From Mya arenaria (lineage: Eukaryota > Mollusca > Bivalvia > Myida > Myidae), in NCBI RefSeq assembly GCF_026914265.1, contig NC_069123.1:51902949-51966948 (forward strand): a stretch of DNA of 64,000 nucleotides. The letters are read 5' to 3'. Positions 35,001 through 46,537 of the stretch are shown piece by piece. The notes below the pieces were generated by a model. It made no database searches, had not been told where the DNA came from, and saw only the letters and a list, made by a program, of their open reading frames with translations. The position numbers were made by a program, and so were the translations under genes. Within the stretch, counting starts at the first letter, position 1. Each line of letters opens with the position of its first letter.

Positions 35001-38000
35001 CAGGCAGCATGCCAAGAGGTGAGAGTTTGCCCCCTTTGTTTCTTGTCTGCCATGTAGGATACATCACACTATATTTTAGATGCGCTAGATTGTGTTAACC
35101 ATTTTCTGAATCTTTCTGAAATAATAAGTCGAAAAATTTAGAAATATAATTTAAAGAATGTTGAAAACATTGTGTAATTATATTCATGATTTTGAACAAA
35201 AATATTTTCTAGTGTTGAATTTTGTCAAAGCCAAAGGTTTGTAAAAAACATAAACCTCTTAAATCATTAATATTTCTTACAAGCATACTAGGGTTACAGT
35301 TAGACAATAAAGGGAATGTTTTGTAGTTATAGAATATTATCTCTTTGCACCTAACCAGCAGTATTACATAGTTGTAGTCCTTACTTACACTTTATCGCTG
35401 TTTTCTGCCAGAATATATCACAGTGGTAATAAGCATACCAGTGTTCAGTAAGCATTTTGTTATAGAAGTTTTCCCAAATTACAGATTTAATCGTGTTTTC
35501 CTCCTCCCTTTTACCAGAACTGCAAACCAGATAACTGCATGTTACAAACCAGATTAATACATCTTCTCACATGTTATTTGAAATACACCTAATTTGATAA
35601 TAGTTCTGAAAAAACTGAAAACATAAAGATAAAGCACTGACATTTGAGAGTAAATGGCATGCTTATAACACAAACAATTATTTTGTATAAATCCATCCAC
35701 ATAGAAATATCATTATCAGTTAACAATTTGAATCTAAAAAATGCAAGAATTCCAGAGTTACTTCCCATTTTGACATTTTATCTTATGCTTTTTGTGTGTT
35801 TACTTTATGCTTGTGTATTACCTGTATAAACAGTGGTGGTGTTTTGTACACTTATCATATTGGTAATAAATACATTGGGACAAAGGGTTGATAAAAAACA
35901 AAATCAAAATTAAATCTGTGAGACAGTAACAAAAACCATATTCATTTTTTATGAAAGAAAAACAAGAAAGTTGTTTTATTTATTGTAGTAATAATACTCT
36001 CCAACATTATTTGAAGACGCGGTAAGTTCTATGGATGATTTAATATTTTTCCATATAGATTTTATTGCATGTTGTATTGGAATGTTATATATTTTTCTCC
36101 AAATTTGAGCATGTAGTAGATTTCCATACAAACTATACGCAAGTTGAGAATGAGAATGGGAAAATGTGCAATTTAAATGAGTTAAATGTATATTGGACAT
36201 TTTTAGTAAAAAAAAATAACTTTTTTAGTAGCATCAAATCATTTTTTTAATGTTGTTGATTTTTAACCTATTTAATTATGGGGTTATCACATTCTGTTCA
36301 TTTAAATAAAAGTTGTTTAATGAAAGAAACAAAAATGAAAAAAAGTTGTTTTAATCCATGTATTTTTTTACTGCAGTTTTTATTTAGTTTCATCAGATTC
36401 ATTTGCAAGTATTTTCAATGATTTCCAAAGTCATAAAATTTCACCTGATTTTTATAAAAAAAAAACAGTCGTACAAACATGTGAGAACTTAATATTGTCT
36501 CAAAACAGCATTTGAATGCTCCATTGGTGAAATTATTTGTTTAAGACGTGTTACACAAAAACATCAATAGAAATGTTATAAAAGATTATTTACATTTGAG
36601 TGTTGTAACAAAAAGTTGTTACATACTTTATCCCCTAAATCCTGGCTGGTATTAACTACTCGCCAACTACAGATAGACTGAAGGTGACATCAAATGAAAT
36701 GGTGGAATTGTAATAATCATGTCTTGGAGAAGTAGTAGAAGAGTGCAGTCAAGGAATTTTCTGTAAGTCAATGGATTACAATCTTATATTATAAGAATGG
36801 ACTATGGTATTCAGGTGGGTTTTTTTTTTCAAATAAAAGTGGCAAGTTTCTTTCAGATATTCATCTTTTAAAAGCCTTTCAAAGAAATTTTGTACAGGAT
36901 AATTGTTTGTAATATGGCAATACATTTCACCAAATGAGCACCAAAAGCTGCATTTCACAAGTGATGAGGCTATGAGTTTGGTGAAATATTTTGCTATCTT
37001 ACACTGAAACTAACTATTTTTAGCTCGACTATTCGAAGAATATGGAGAGCTATACTACTCACCCAAGCGCCGGCGTCGGCGTCACACCTTGGTTAAGGTT
37101 TTGCATGCAAGCACACATAGGTTAATATCTCAGCAACTGCTTGAGGTATTTCATTCAGACTTGATAAATTGATTCTTAACCAACAAACCTACTTAATTAA
37201 CCAAGTTAGATAACTCTAGTTTGCATTTAATGCAAATAATTGCCCTTTATTATTTGATTTAGAAATTCTGGTTAAGGTTTTGTGTGCAAGCACACATTAT
37301 TTTAATGTCAAAGCAACTACTTGATGTATTGCATTGAGACTCGATACAATGGTACTCAACCATCCAACCTACTTAATTAACCATGTAAGATAACTCTAGT
37401 TTCATTTAATACAAATAATTGCCCTTTATTATTCGACATAGAAATTCTGGTTAAGGTTTTGCATGTAAGCACACATAGGTTAATTTATCAGCAACTGCTT
37501 GATGTATTGCATTGAGACTTTATAGAATGGTTTTCAGCCACTCACCGTAATTGAATAACCAAGATATATAACTGTATTTTGCAAATAATTGCCCTTTTTT
37601 ATTAGACTTAAAAATTCTGGTTGAAATTTTCCATGTAATCACATTTATGTTAATATCTCAGCACATCATGAATTGCATTGAAATCTATCTCTGTGACAGC
37701 TCTTGTTCTGTTTAATATTAATGCGGAAAATGGATTGAAAATGACGGTTAATTGTAGTCCTTCCGAAAAGTGCCCAAAATTGTTTGCAAAAGTAACACAT
37801 TTTTGGAATGACAGCATTGAAAATGAGTCCCAGCCCTGTGCGGGCTGACTGTTGATTTAGAAGTGAGAATTGATTGCTTGAAACTGTGAAGTATCATTTT
37901 TATTTTGTTGATAAATCTATAATAAATCACTTGAGAGCATATAATAAATGAAGATCATTGTAAACATTCTGTTTTCAACATAAAAAAGTTTCTGTTACTG

Positions 38001-41000
38001 AAAATACATGCGCTAAACACGCTAAAATGTCCATTTTTGCTAACTCAATGAACAATTCATTTTGTTTATTGATATGTTATTTATATAAAACTCATTAATC
38101 TTGTGTAATCTACCTGTAATCAGTCATAAAAATACACAGCAATGCATGAACATAAACAATTCATCACACTCTCAATGGAATAATGGATAAAGCTTCAATG
38201 TATTTGATAGATGAGATGGTTTCATGTGATGCTGCCATTGTTTGCTGGAAATAAGCACCAGCAGATATTTTCAGAGCTGAATAAAATCATCCAACCTCAT
38301 GCATTGTCAACTCCTTTGATGTTACATCTTTGAAATAGTAGAATTCTATATATACCTAATTCTTAGTAAAAACTAGACCTTGTGTGGCAAAAGCACTGAA
38401 ATAAACCTAAAACAGGATATTCTAGATGATTATTCAGCTATTTAGTAGCAGGCACATGTTTAGCTTGATATTATTACTTCTATGGGGGTATAGATATCCA
38501 CAACAAGGGTCTTTATTACGCCAAAGAAATGACAAAAATAAAACCATCCTCATTTGATGTATAACAATCCTGCACTATAATGTTGTTATTTCCTTTCCTG
38601 GTGTTCCCTGCTTTTTATCCACAGCAAAAGCCATAATTAGTCATTCAATAAAATGTTTCCTTTTCTAGTTCTTCAGTTTTTCAAAGCTAAAAGATGAGAT
38701 ATTGTTATAGCATTGGTGACATTATTACTCTAGTAAATTATTGTTATCAGCACCATTCAAAATCTTAAATTTTGCCATATTCAAACAGAAGCTGTAAAGA
38801 GATTATGTGTGCATTTTTATGTATATTCAGTTACGGTATGCCTGATGTGTGGAAGTCCCATTACTTTGGCAGCGATATGTCTTAATTAAGATATGCTCCT
38901 TGATAGACGTAGGAAAGCTTCTCTGTTTTGACAATTACACTCATATTGCACATGTCTTTGTGAGTTTAATCAGGTTGAAAAAATCAATAAAAAACCTTAC
39001 AGTCTTGATATATATTTTGATGAAACATTATCATTGTTTTTTTATTTGTTATTTTTCTTGTTTGTGCTAACATTTCTTCTTGTTCATCGTTTCCTATTAT
39101 TCTCACTTTTGTGCACACTAAACATTTTCATGTTCTCACTGCCTCCTTCCTTTCCTTCACTTCTCCTCCAGCTATAACTCAGGCCAGAATGTGTTGAACT
39201 TTGAGCGTGCTATAGCCGAGAAACAACTCGCCTCCCTCAAAAAGTCTGACCTAAGAGCCTTTTTTGTGCACTTTAAAAATGACTTTGATGCATTATCACA
39301 GCTTACACAGAAGTAAGTGCATGACTCACATCCATAACACCATCTTCCCACTTTAATCATTCTTTGCTTTCATTCTCTTTTTCATTATGAATAAATGTTT
39401 AAGCTTTTTATACGCCCGACAAACGAAGTTTGAAGGGGGTATATTGGAGTCACCCTGTGGTCGGTCGGTCCGGTCGGTCGGTCGGTACGTTGCAATTTCC
39501 TTGTCCGGAGCAAAACTTAAAAACTACTGGATTGAATTGGATTAAACTTCATACAATTATAGAGCATAATGAGAGAAATGGCAGTGTACAATAACCATAA
39601 CTCTATTCTTGCTTATTACTGAGTTATTGCTCTTTGTTACTTTTTTTTGTCTGGAGTTTAACTTGAAAAGTACTGGATGGAATTCATTGAAACTTCATAC
39701 AATAGTAAAGCACAATGAGAGGAAGTGCAGTGCACAAGAACCATAACTCTATTTCAGCTTATTACAGAGTTACTGCTCTTTGTTACTTTTTTCTTGTACG
39801 GAGCATAACTTGAAAACTATTGGATGGATTTTAATAAAGCTTCATACAGTGATAGATCATAATGAGAGGGAGTGCAGTGTACAGGAACCACAATTCAATT
39901 TCAGCCGATTACAGAGTTACTGCCCTTTGTTACTTTTTCTTGTCCGAGCATAACTTAAAAACTATTTTCTTGTCCGGAGCATAACTTGAAAAGTATTGGA
40001 TGGAATTTAATAAAACCTCATATAGTGATAGATCATAATGAGAGGGAGTACAGTGTACAGGAACCGCAATTCTATTTCAGCTAATTACAGAGTTACTGCC
40101 CTTTGTTACTTTTTTCTTGTCCGGAGCATAACTTGAAAAGTATTGGATGGAATTTAATAAAACTTCATACAGTGATAGATCATAATGAGAGGGAGTGCAG
40201 ATTACAGGAACAGCAATTCTATTACAGCTAATTGCAGAGTTACTGCCCTTTGTTACTTTTTTCTTGTCAGGATCATAACTTGAAAAGTATTGGATGGAAT
40301 TTAATCAAACTTCATACAGTGATAGAGCATAATGAGAGGGAGTGCAATGTTCAGGAACTGCAATTCTATTTCAGCTAATTACAGAGTTACTGCCCTTTGT
40401 TACTTTTTCTTGTCCGGAGCATAACTTGAAAACTATTGGATGGAATTTAATCAAACTTCATACAGTGATAGATCATAATGAGAGGGAGTGCAGTGTTCAG
40501 GAACCGCAATTCTATTTCAGCTAATTACAGAGTTATTGCCCTTTGTTACTTTTTTCTTGTCCGGAGCATAACTTGAAAACTACTGGATGGAATGTAATAA
40601 AACTTTATACAATGGTACAGCACAATGAGAAGGAGTTCAGTGTACATGAATCACTATACTTTTTTAGCAAATTACAGAGTTATTGCCTTTTTTTTCTGTG
40701 TTTTTTTTTGTCAAACTTTTGTCCGGACAGTAACTTGAAAACTACTAGATGGAATAGCATAAAACTTCATACAATGATAAATCATAATGAGAGGCGGCGT
40801 TCGGGGGTATTAATCACCTTCAGTGATAGCTCTAGTTTTATCCGTTTGTTTTTACGATTTTGTAGTGAATATTTTATTTTTGTATTCTTATACCTTAACA
40901 TCCCTTCTATTTTAAGCATCCTTGAAAACTGAAATTTATAACAATGCGGTAGAAAGTTTAAAAAAAAAATAATATTGATTGCTTGATAACCTGTTGTTGT

Positions 41001-42758
41001 GGCATAATGTTAACAAACAGATATCCTACAACATTGAAATGTTACATATTGAGATCTCCGTTTACTATTGTAGCTTCACAAACCCGGAGATATCAGACTA
41101 CTATGCGACCCCAAGGCCATGCGGAGGCAGCCATACGCTGACTTACCCCCACAAGCGCAACACCAAACTCACACACCTCAGGTATGTACATGTACAAAGC
41201 GGTTAACAAAACAAATTCCAGTAGTAAAAACATGTATTTTGAATCATTTTTGTAGACGTATGTTTCTTCACATATTTGAAAATAGTAATCGGAAAAGGGT
41301 TTGTAAGTTTATTAACAAATAGCTCAAAAAAGTTTGACGTACAATCACTTTTGGTCAAATAAAGATACTGTCGTTTGTTATTGTATGTCATCAATTGAGG
41401 TATGAATTATTCCTTGGAAGCTCCGTTAAAATGCAAGAAGTTGAAAAATGATTTGGCATGCGTTTCGTTGTTTCAGCCACCTGTTCAGGGAGGAGGAGGC
41501 TGTCACGATTCCAGCTCCGAGGTAACTTTAACATTGCCTTTGCGTAATGACCTTGGTTAATCATTTGCTCATATCATTATCATTAAGTTATTTTTCTTTT
41601 CATTTATAAATCCCAAAACTTGCTTGAAGGTTGTCTTTTTCCACCTATGAGTTTCTATAATGCTTATTACACTGTCATGTCCTGTATAGCCAGTCTCCAA
41701 CATGTTTTTTGCATTTTCCCAGGGAGGAGGTTGACATCCAGGGTCATGATGGGCACATCTACCGGGGGCGCTCTGACAACAACCGTTACCCTCAGAAACT
41801 GGAGGCTCGCTTCCCAAGCACCCTTGGCTCAAACAACAACAACAACATGGTATGTTGTTAGTAAGATAACAGCTGCATACCCCAATGGAGTATAGTATAG
41901 TATGTCCTGTCAGTTGGAGGGTATATCCTAAGTTCACTGAGTATAACAAAATGTAAAAGATTTTTTTTTTTACTTTTTTCTGCTGCACCTACGCAAAATT
42001 ATCAAAGTAAATACTTTTTTTTTACTCTTTTTTTTAACACATGTTTTATTTGATTGCAGGGCATCAAGGCGCGGTCCACCAGTCCCCAGCCCCATCCATA
42101 CCAACCAAAGCCTCCACAGACAGCCCCTATTATGAGCCAGCAGAGGGGTCGCCCCGTCTCTGCCCGAACCCCGCCCTCACCAAGACCCTCCTCTGCAGGT
42201 AAGCAAGATCTTCCTCTTTGTTGTTACATAACATCATCATAAATCATAAATTGTTTAGTAATGTTGTATAGATAAATACCAAATGGTTATCATTGAAAAA
42301 AAATCAGCTGTTTGTAATGACAGACCCAAAAAATAAGGTGTTTTAGTGATTAGAAAAAGATTTTCTGTTGGTGCTTAGTTGGTTTTACTTTTGTGTCTCT
42401 CTGTTGTTGTTGGTATACTATAATGAGATGCAAATTGCTCATTCTTAGCTTAACATATTGATATATTTTTTTACTGTGGCTGCAAAGTAAACAATGCCTG
42501 GCACATCTGCTGTGAACATAATGATAATGATCCTTACTGCGTTGTGGCTATGAGTTTATGTTTTAATAGTAATCAAATTGTACTTCAGGTCAAGCTTTAC
42601 AGCAGGGTTCCAGACCACAGAGTGCTAAACCCTCTGCCCGTGGTGCAGAGCAGACAACAGTTGTAGTGGAGCAGACGGCAACACAGCAAGTAGGCGAACC
42701 TGTTCCCGAGCAAACGATACAGCTGGACATGCCTTCTGCTGAAACTGCTGTGCATTAG
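16548..42758 (+). CDS. QRICH2: QRICH2/C16orf96-family protein (DUF4795), 22 exons, about 1181 aa
   Basis: Exons: 16548-17027, 20591-20674, 21123-21173, 21800-21964, 22475-22612, 25041-25181, 25385-25430, 25859-25935, 26157-26354, 26505-27284, 29378-29500, 29777-29851, 31812-31922, 32233-32414, 32801-32863, 34917-35018, 39172-39312, 41074-41181, 41477-41521, 41723-41849, 42060-42198, 42589-42758. All have AG/GT borders and matching phase, ending at TAG 42756-42758. The N-terminus ('MVDLSLGTPEIGVVNFNVMH', 'SLLHAIIKKLNI') is the family signature; the middle is coiled coil; the DUF4795 region includes 'KFHCISCDRPVDMMPTG' and 'RPCGGSHTLTYPH'. Vertebrate QRICH2 acts in sperm flagellum assembly, so a flagellar/ciliary role is inferred. 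No Gln-rich repeat block is present, and the length is nearer C16orf96, so orthology between the two is not settled. Confidence 0.88.
17028..20590 (+). other. intron 1 of the QRICH2-like gene, no exon seen
   Basis: 3.56 kb, AT-rich. Around 17380-17500 and 18150-18240 are patches rich in ATCGAT/CGATTATC words, possibly the ends of a small inserted element. A (TA)n lies at about 18930. No protein-like frame with splice borders was found. Confidence 0.5.
20591..21964 (+). CDS. QRICH2: exons 2-4 of QRICH2-like gene: coiled-coil segment
   Basis: Three phase-0 exons (20591-20674, 21123-21173, 21800-21964) encode 'LFSLIEDMMKEMKELRD', 'LNVDDLKKRLQELEKVT' and 'GELNDKFALLPTPEELSQFV', continuing to 'QQERIVIEMSSQTEP'. 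Heptad-like Leu spacing fits a coiled coil. A short (TA)n sits in the intervening intron at about 21330. Confidence 0.85.
22182..22187 (+). CDS. QRICH2: candidate 6-nt microexon (RK)
   Basis: TTTATTTTGCAG|CGTAAA|GTAAGC: a strong acceptor and strong donor separated by only six bases, phase 0 on both sides, so inclusion would add Arg-Lys between exons 4 and 5. No transcript evidence. Confidence 0.35.
22475..22612 (+). CDS. QRICH2: exon 5 of QRICH2-like gene (possibly alternative)
   Basis: 138 nt, phase 0 in and out, acceptor TATCTAAAG, donor TAT|GTAAGA. Encodes 'DMSRTDYQSLPANTKANTEL' through 'DKSEIITSRRSY'. It is polar and low in conservation signals, and could be skipped without changing frame. 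Confidence 0.5.
22613..25040 (+). other. intron 5 of the QRICH2-like gene
   Basis: 2.4 kb AT-rich DNA holding only the candidate microexon at 23342-23362. Other short open frames here lack splice borders in phase and look random. Confidence 0.5.
23342..23362 (+). CDS. QRICH2: candidate 21-nt microexon (AKHQLLK)
   Basis: Pyrimidine-rich tract and CTAG acceptor, then GCTAAACATCAACTTCTAAAG, then donor GTATGG. It is phase 0 on both sides and the peptide would extend a helix. Unconfirmed. Confidence 0.3.
25041..26354 (+). CDS. QRICH2: exons 6-9 of QRICH2-like gene
   Basis: Exon 6 (25041-25181) encodes a Ser/Pro-rich start and 'DILERLGRMDSDHQTLKARV'. Exons 7 (25385-25430) and 8 (25859-25935) share a phase-1 junction within GG|T and continue the coiled coil ('EELKNKLDKSAIQG', 'LEQIGKLQEDLDALAAQRDK'). 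Exon 9 (26157-26354; 66 codons, phase 0) is polar, Ser/Asn-rich ('KKESGFSKHTSGGSVENR') and may be alternatively spliced, since 8-to-10 joining keeps frame. Confidence 0.75.
26505..27284 (+). CDS. QRICH2: exon 10 of QRICH2-like gene: long exon with Lys/Glu/Ala repeats
   Basis: 260 codons, phase 0, between TAACTCAG and ATG|GTCAGT. It contains 'QVFEERLKVLEDRFRLFQQN', three near-identical 9-residue repeats of the type (K/E)AEEAKPAEK at about 26868-26951, a KKKKK tract and a long coiled coil ('LRHELEVILDENDIQVTSSQ', 'LRDQVFLVDQEIKRMAKG'). The repeats are 27-nt tandem DNA units, so length may vary between individuals. Confidence 0.85.
27285..29377 (+). other. intron 10 of the QRICH2-like gene with duplicated 3' end
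   Basis: 2.1 kb AT-rich DNA. The last 115 bases hold two to three copies of a 45-bp unit containing TTGTCATGTATATA (29262, 29321, 29366); the last copy supplies the true acceptor TATATAG|GAC. No exon seen. Confidence 0.6.
29378..32863 (+). CDS. QRICH2: exons 11-15 of QRICH2-like gene: DUF4795 core
   Basis: Exons 29378-29500, 29777-29851, 31812-31922, 32233-32414 and 32801-32863. They encode 'AQQAILQLQAEVEKLHHTTS', 'KYCDKLQEEKADKDYVQMEV', 'KKQLDAKVNTKLFDKTTEEI', 'EDWKKSYAQLAEDIDGKLDR' and 'KQLIQKFHCISCDRPVDMM', which are the most conserved parts of the QRICH2/C16orf96 domain. The CISC motif (CxxC) at the end could bind metal or form a disulfide. The intron between exons 12 and 13 carries a Pearl-like insertion. 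Confidence 0.88.
30126..31619 (+). mobile_element. Pearl-like element with seven 180-bp core repeats
   Basis: Starts with TATGCCCCCGAAGGTGGGCA (a near-palindrome), then a CCGTCCGTCCGTCCGTGTG microsatellite. About seven tandem units of roughly 180 bp begin GTCGTGTCCGGGCTGTAACT (for example at 30372, 30552, 30907, 31086, 31269), followed by a decayed unit and the end ACTGTGACAGCTCTTGTTT. Head, tetranucleotide run and tandem core match the bivalve Pearl type, thought to be Helitron/Helentron-related. It lies in intron 12 of the QRICH2-like gene. Confidence 0.75.
32864..34916 (+). other. intron 15 of the QRICH2-like gene
   Basis: 2.05 kb AT-rich DNA. An open stretch at 32887-33153 lacks in-phase splice borders and I leave it uncalled. 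No repeat seen. Confidence 0.45.
34917..42758 (+). CDS. QRICH2: exons 16-22 of QRICH2-like gene: C-terminal part
   Basis: Exons 16-20 keep phase 2 until 41849 and encode 'RPYTTFELDQIRQHAKR', 'FERAIAEKQLASLKKSDLRA', 'YYATPRPCGGSHTLTYPHKR' and 'DIQGHDGHIYRGRSDNNRYP'. Exons 21-22 are Pro/Ser/Arg-rich ('RPVSARTPPSPRPSSAG') and end 'MPSAETAVH'. Exon 17 (39172-39312, 141 nt) can be skipped in frame. The Pro/Ser tail is likely disordered. Confidence 0.85.
35019..39171 (+). other. intron 16 of the QRICH2-like gene, largest intron
   Basis: 4.15 kb AT-rich DNA containing the dispersed repeat at 37020-37707. No further exon recognised. Confidence 0.5.
37020..37707 (+). mobile_element. dispersed element with three tandem 180-bp units
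   Basis: Begins AGCTCGACTATTCGAAGAAT, as does the repeat at 7876, then CGCCGGCGTCGGCGTC. About three and a half units follow, each with 'CTGGTTAAGGTTTTGC', 'CAAGCACACAT' and 'AATAATTGCCCTTTATTA'. It ends CTCTGTGACAGCTCTTGTTC, nearly the same end as the Pearl-like element at 31619. Confidence 0.7.
39404..40838 (+). mobile_element. Pearl-like element with about nine 150-bp cores
   Basis: The head reads TATACGCCCGACAAACGAAG, then GGGGGTATATTGGAGTCACC, a GGTCGGTC microsatellite (39460-39486), about nine tandem units with CTTGTCCGGAGCATAACTTG and GATCATAATGAGAGGGAGTG, and the end GATAGCTCTAGTTTTA. One unit near 39940-39980 has a partial duplication. Lies in intron 17. Confidence 0.75.
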
Positions 42759-45714
42759 AGACCACTTCCATAGCACTTACTTGTTATATTTCTTAAGCAA
42801 TACTTTTGAAAAAAAAGATACATATATCAATGACTGACTTAGGTAGCAATGTATTTATTGGGTTATGAATTAAATTTTTATTTTGCAAATTGTTTCTTAT
42901 GTATCACTGGCATGCTTCTGGCATGAACTATTGAATGAATAGTTTATACTTCCTGTTATTAATCTTGATCAGCATGCACCCTTTACCTTATAATTGTTAT
43001 CAGTACCTCCAGTATTATTTTTGTGCCTTGTGATAATTGTTTCCATTGTGTTGTATTTCATGTTGAAACTTGATGTCTTAAAAAGTGCATTTTCACTCAC
43101 GCTGACGATACAGTTTAAATGAATTATTTCAAACTTAAATTATGCGCTTCAATTATGAATGAGGAGAAAATTGAAATATGCTACAATGAACTAATATGTT
43201 CTTGGAAATACCATTAACAGGAGTATTAAGATATAAGATTTATGAGAAATTTATGTATTAACTAATTCAATTTGTTCTCTTTAATGCACATAATTTATGC
43301 TTATATCTAGTTTCTGGTAAATAACTCCTTTTTTCATACGATGTGTTCTGTGTTTGAAATGTTTGCAATTGTCTTTAATTCACAAATATATTTGTTATAT
43401 TGTAAATATGTTTTATATCTTTATTACTAAACTTTATTATATTTATTCAGTCGACTGTGGTTATGATTTTTACAAGTGCCTACAGTCCATCTCTAATTGT
43501 CCCTACTAAAACGTCTGATGCAAAAATATGCATAATTTAAAATACTTATTGGCAACTGCAAGAACAGTGAAAGAAACACTCTTATGTTCAAGATTGGCCA
43601 GGTAAATGACATAAGACCCAACAGCATTGGTCAAGGCTATAGTTTTTGAAGACTTGCTTCATGAAGGGATGGGAATCAAATTTTATTTACTTAAGAAGTA
43701 GAGTTAAAAAAGATGCTTTTACAAGCTTTGATATCTGTACAAGTGCAATTCTTTCAGTTTAGATGAGTGTCTGCTAAAATAAATTTTGCTAGTTGGCCTG
43801 ATTATACAGCTTTAAAAATATAATATCGTGGCATGTGAAGCTTCTGAATGCATAATTACTGTTGCCTTCCCTTTCGTTCCATTCCAACCGTTGCTACTTT
43901 CTTGTGGCAATTGAAGAGGGGTCACCATTTGTATCCAAATTACACCTCTATTTACATCACCTATCTTTCGCAATCAAGCTAAATAATTAGCATGATCTAG
44001 ATCAGAGATGTCTCATTTCGTCAATTTTTATGACAATTTTCGGAGTGTGTCGGTTTGTCTGGTTAACAGATCTTCCAAGAACTGTGAAGTAGTGTTAGTC
44101 AGCGTTAAAGCTTTCGTTTTGTGCCTTGCTTTGTTCAATTGTTGTATTTGCTAAATCTCGTTTTCCACACGCTTTTGTATTTTTTTCTGAAATGCTTGTT
44201 TTGTACACAAGTTTTGCTCATGGATTGATCTAGTTCAGAGATATGATTGCTTACCTCACAAGTCACAAATAGTTTGTATAAACATGTTTTTAAATATGAT
44301 TATATTTTACTAAAATTATTCATGATAATAATTTATTATTTTAGTTTTTAATTCACTCCGATTGAGAGCAATCTGTGATATTTTAAACAATGAAGTCAGT
44401 GCTACTGAGCTACATGTTTCATATTGTGTTGGTTCTAAATTGTTGAGTGCTATCACAAGGGCAGAGTGATATGTCTTGTACAAAATGTTAAGAGTCCTTA
44501 TTTGGTACTGTTTATTGACTTTTGTATATGGTTCATATACATACTAGGTAGACCCTCAGGATTTGTGTTGCTTGTTACTCTGAGTCAGCCATTTTCGAAC
44601 AATTAATTCCATGCAAACAAGACACTGGTTGAGCCCATGAATCCATGAGCTATTGACATGGCGCTGAGTAGGATAGATAAATTGTTGGGCGAGGTTGTGA
44701 AACACTGCTTCTAGCTACTGTTCAGGTGATTTGAGAGTTAACTCCTTATACGTAGACCATTGTGATCAGCACATGTATAAAACACTGTTTTCGATGATTG
44801 GAAATGGCATTTCCATTGCCCATGTGTATTTTGATACACGTAAGTAACTTTGCATGAGCCTACGCACATTGTGTAACATAGATCTCATATGTAACACATA
44901 TCCTGGCTTTAAGCTACACATTTGAAACCACATGTGTTACAATCTACACACTCATGTACGTACCTCTCCAAAACAGTTTCCAGTACCCAATATACAGGCC
45001 TGTAGCGTTTCACAACCTCTACTGTTTCTGGTTTACGTTACTGCAATATGTGTGCTCCTCCATCAAAATGTAGATGTTTGAATGAGATATTAGTGTATTT
45101 AAACTTCCTCATATTTCATTGTTTTTATATCTTTACTGTGATTTACTATAGATTATTATATTATTATACATTTTAGATTATTTTAAATTGAAATTGTATT
45201 GGGATGTAAAAATTATATGATTTTTATACTGCATTGTATTTGAAAAATTGAAAAACAGAAACATGAATTGACTACCACGAGTTTGAACTGATGTGGCAGG
45301 TCTCAACTTGAGTCAGCATTTAATGCCACACTGAAAAAGACGAGTATCAAACAAGGTCATGTTTCAACTCTTTGTGGAATATTTGCAAAAACTCAATGTC
45401 CCGTTCTCAGTTACTCTAGTAAGCTGATCAGCACTTCAACAGAATGTGACCTATAACTGTTTAAATTATAGCATACATTATGTTAGATGCTGCTTTATGA
45501 CTTCTTAGTATACTAGTATTCTACAATTGTTGACTGTTTTGTGACATATTGATAGTATTTCTACAATTGTTAACTGTTTTTTCCTCTCCTGCTGTTCTAG
45601 CCTCCCACTGATTTGTATAATAAAACTGAAAATGAGAATGGTGTTCATTATTTTTCAAGTTTTGTATGGCGTATGTTGATGGGCAGAAGTGTGGCCAGGT
45701 GGGAGTCAATAATT
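42759..45714 (+). other. 3' UTR and downstream of the QRICH2-like gene
   Basis: AT-rich, with no frame. Several AATAAA-like words occur; the one at 45620-45625, followed by a T-rich stretch, is the strongest candidate signal, giving a UTR of about 2.9 kb. Earlier sites (about 43780) are possible. Confidence 0.5.
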
Positions 45715-46370
45715 AGTGTCTAGGCTATAACTCGGCACAAATGTTCACCATGAGAAGTTGTGTCATGTGCAAGACCCATGTCTGTTTGTCAAAGGTCAAG
45801 ATAATACTGAAAGAACAATGGTTAAAATTCCTTGTATTTTGGCTTGTAAAGTCGTAACTTGACCATGCATCAGGGAATTTTAAAAACTTGACACATAATT
45901 TTATGCTCAACATGAAAAGATGGTGTGTTGTGTGCAAGACCCATGTATGTAGGTCAATGGTCAAAGTCAAACCTTAAGGTCATTGGTCCTTGTAATTTGG
46001 GATGCTCAGACTGTTACTTTTCAATACATTGGGGGACTTTAAAATAACTTGGCACAAAGGTTCAACATGAGAAAGTAGTGTGTTGTGTGGAATACCCATG
46101 TCAGTATATCAAAGGTCAAGATCACGCTCAATGGTCATTGGTAAAAGAATCTTTGTATTTTGGCTCATCCAGGCTGTAAATTGTCCATCTATTGAGAGAT
46201 TTTAAAAATTTCCTGGCACAGTTGTTCCTCATGAGCCAGGGTATAAGGTCAAGGCCACACTTAAGGGTAATTGGTCAAAACTCCTTTTATTTGGACTTGT
46301 GCAGGCTTTAATCTGGCCATGCCTTTAAGATACTTTAAAATACTAGTAACTTTTATTTTACCATTAGCTG
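45715..46370. repeat. decayed Pearl-like core repeats
   Basis: Three to four diverged units of about 180 bp with 'TGTCATGTGCAAGACCCATG', 'GTCAAAGGTCAAG' and 'CACAAATGTTCACCATGAGA', related to the core at 30.2-31.4 kb. Ends not recognisable. Confidence 0.6.
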
Positions 46371-46537
46371 GCTTTTGATTAAACAATATGAGATCAAGTA
46401 TCATAAAATAACTAATATCAACAAACTTTCACAAAACTGTTCTGTCATTTCTATTGACCAGCAAGCTAGATATTGTTTACATTTTGATGTCAAAGCTTGA
46501 CTCATACAATTGGGAAATAAATTGAGTATAAGTATAG

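Noticed and set aside
40342..40932. 60- and 129-codon plus-strand frames
   Set aside because: Repeat the 150-bp core of the Pearl-like element; tandem repeat DNA, not a gene.
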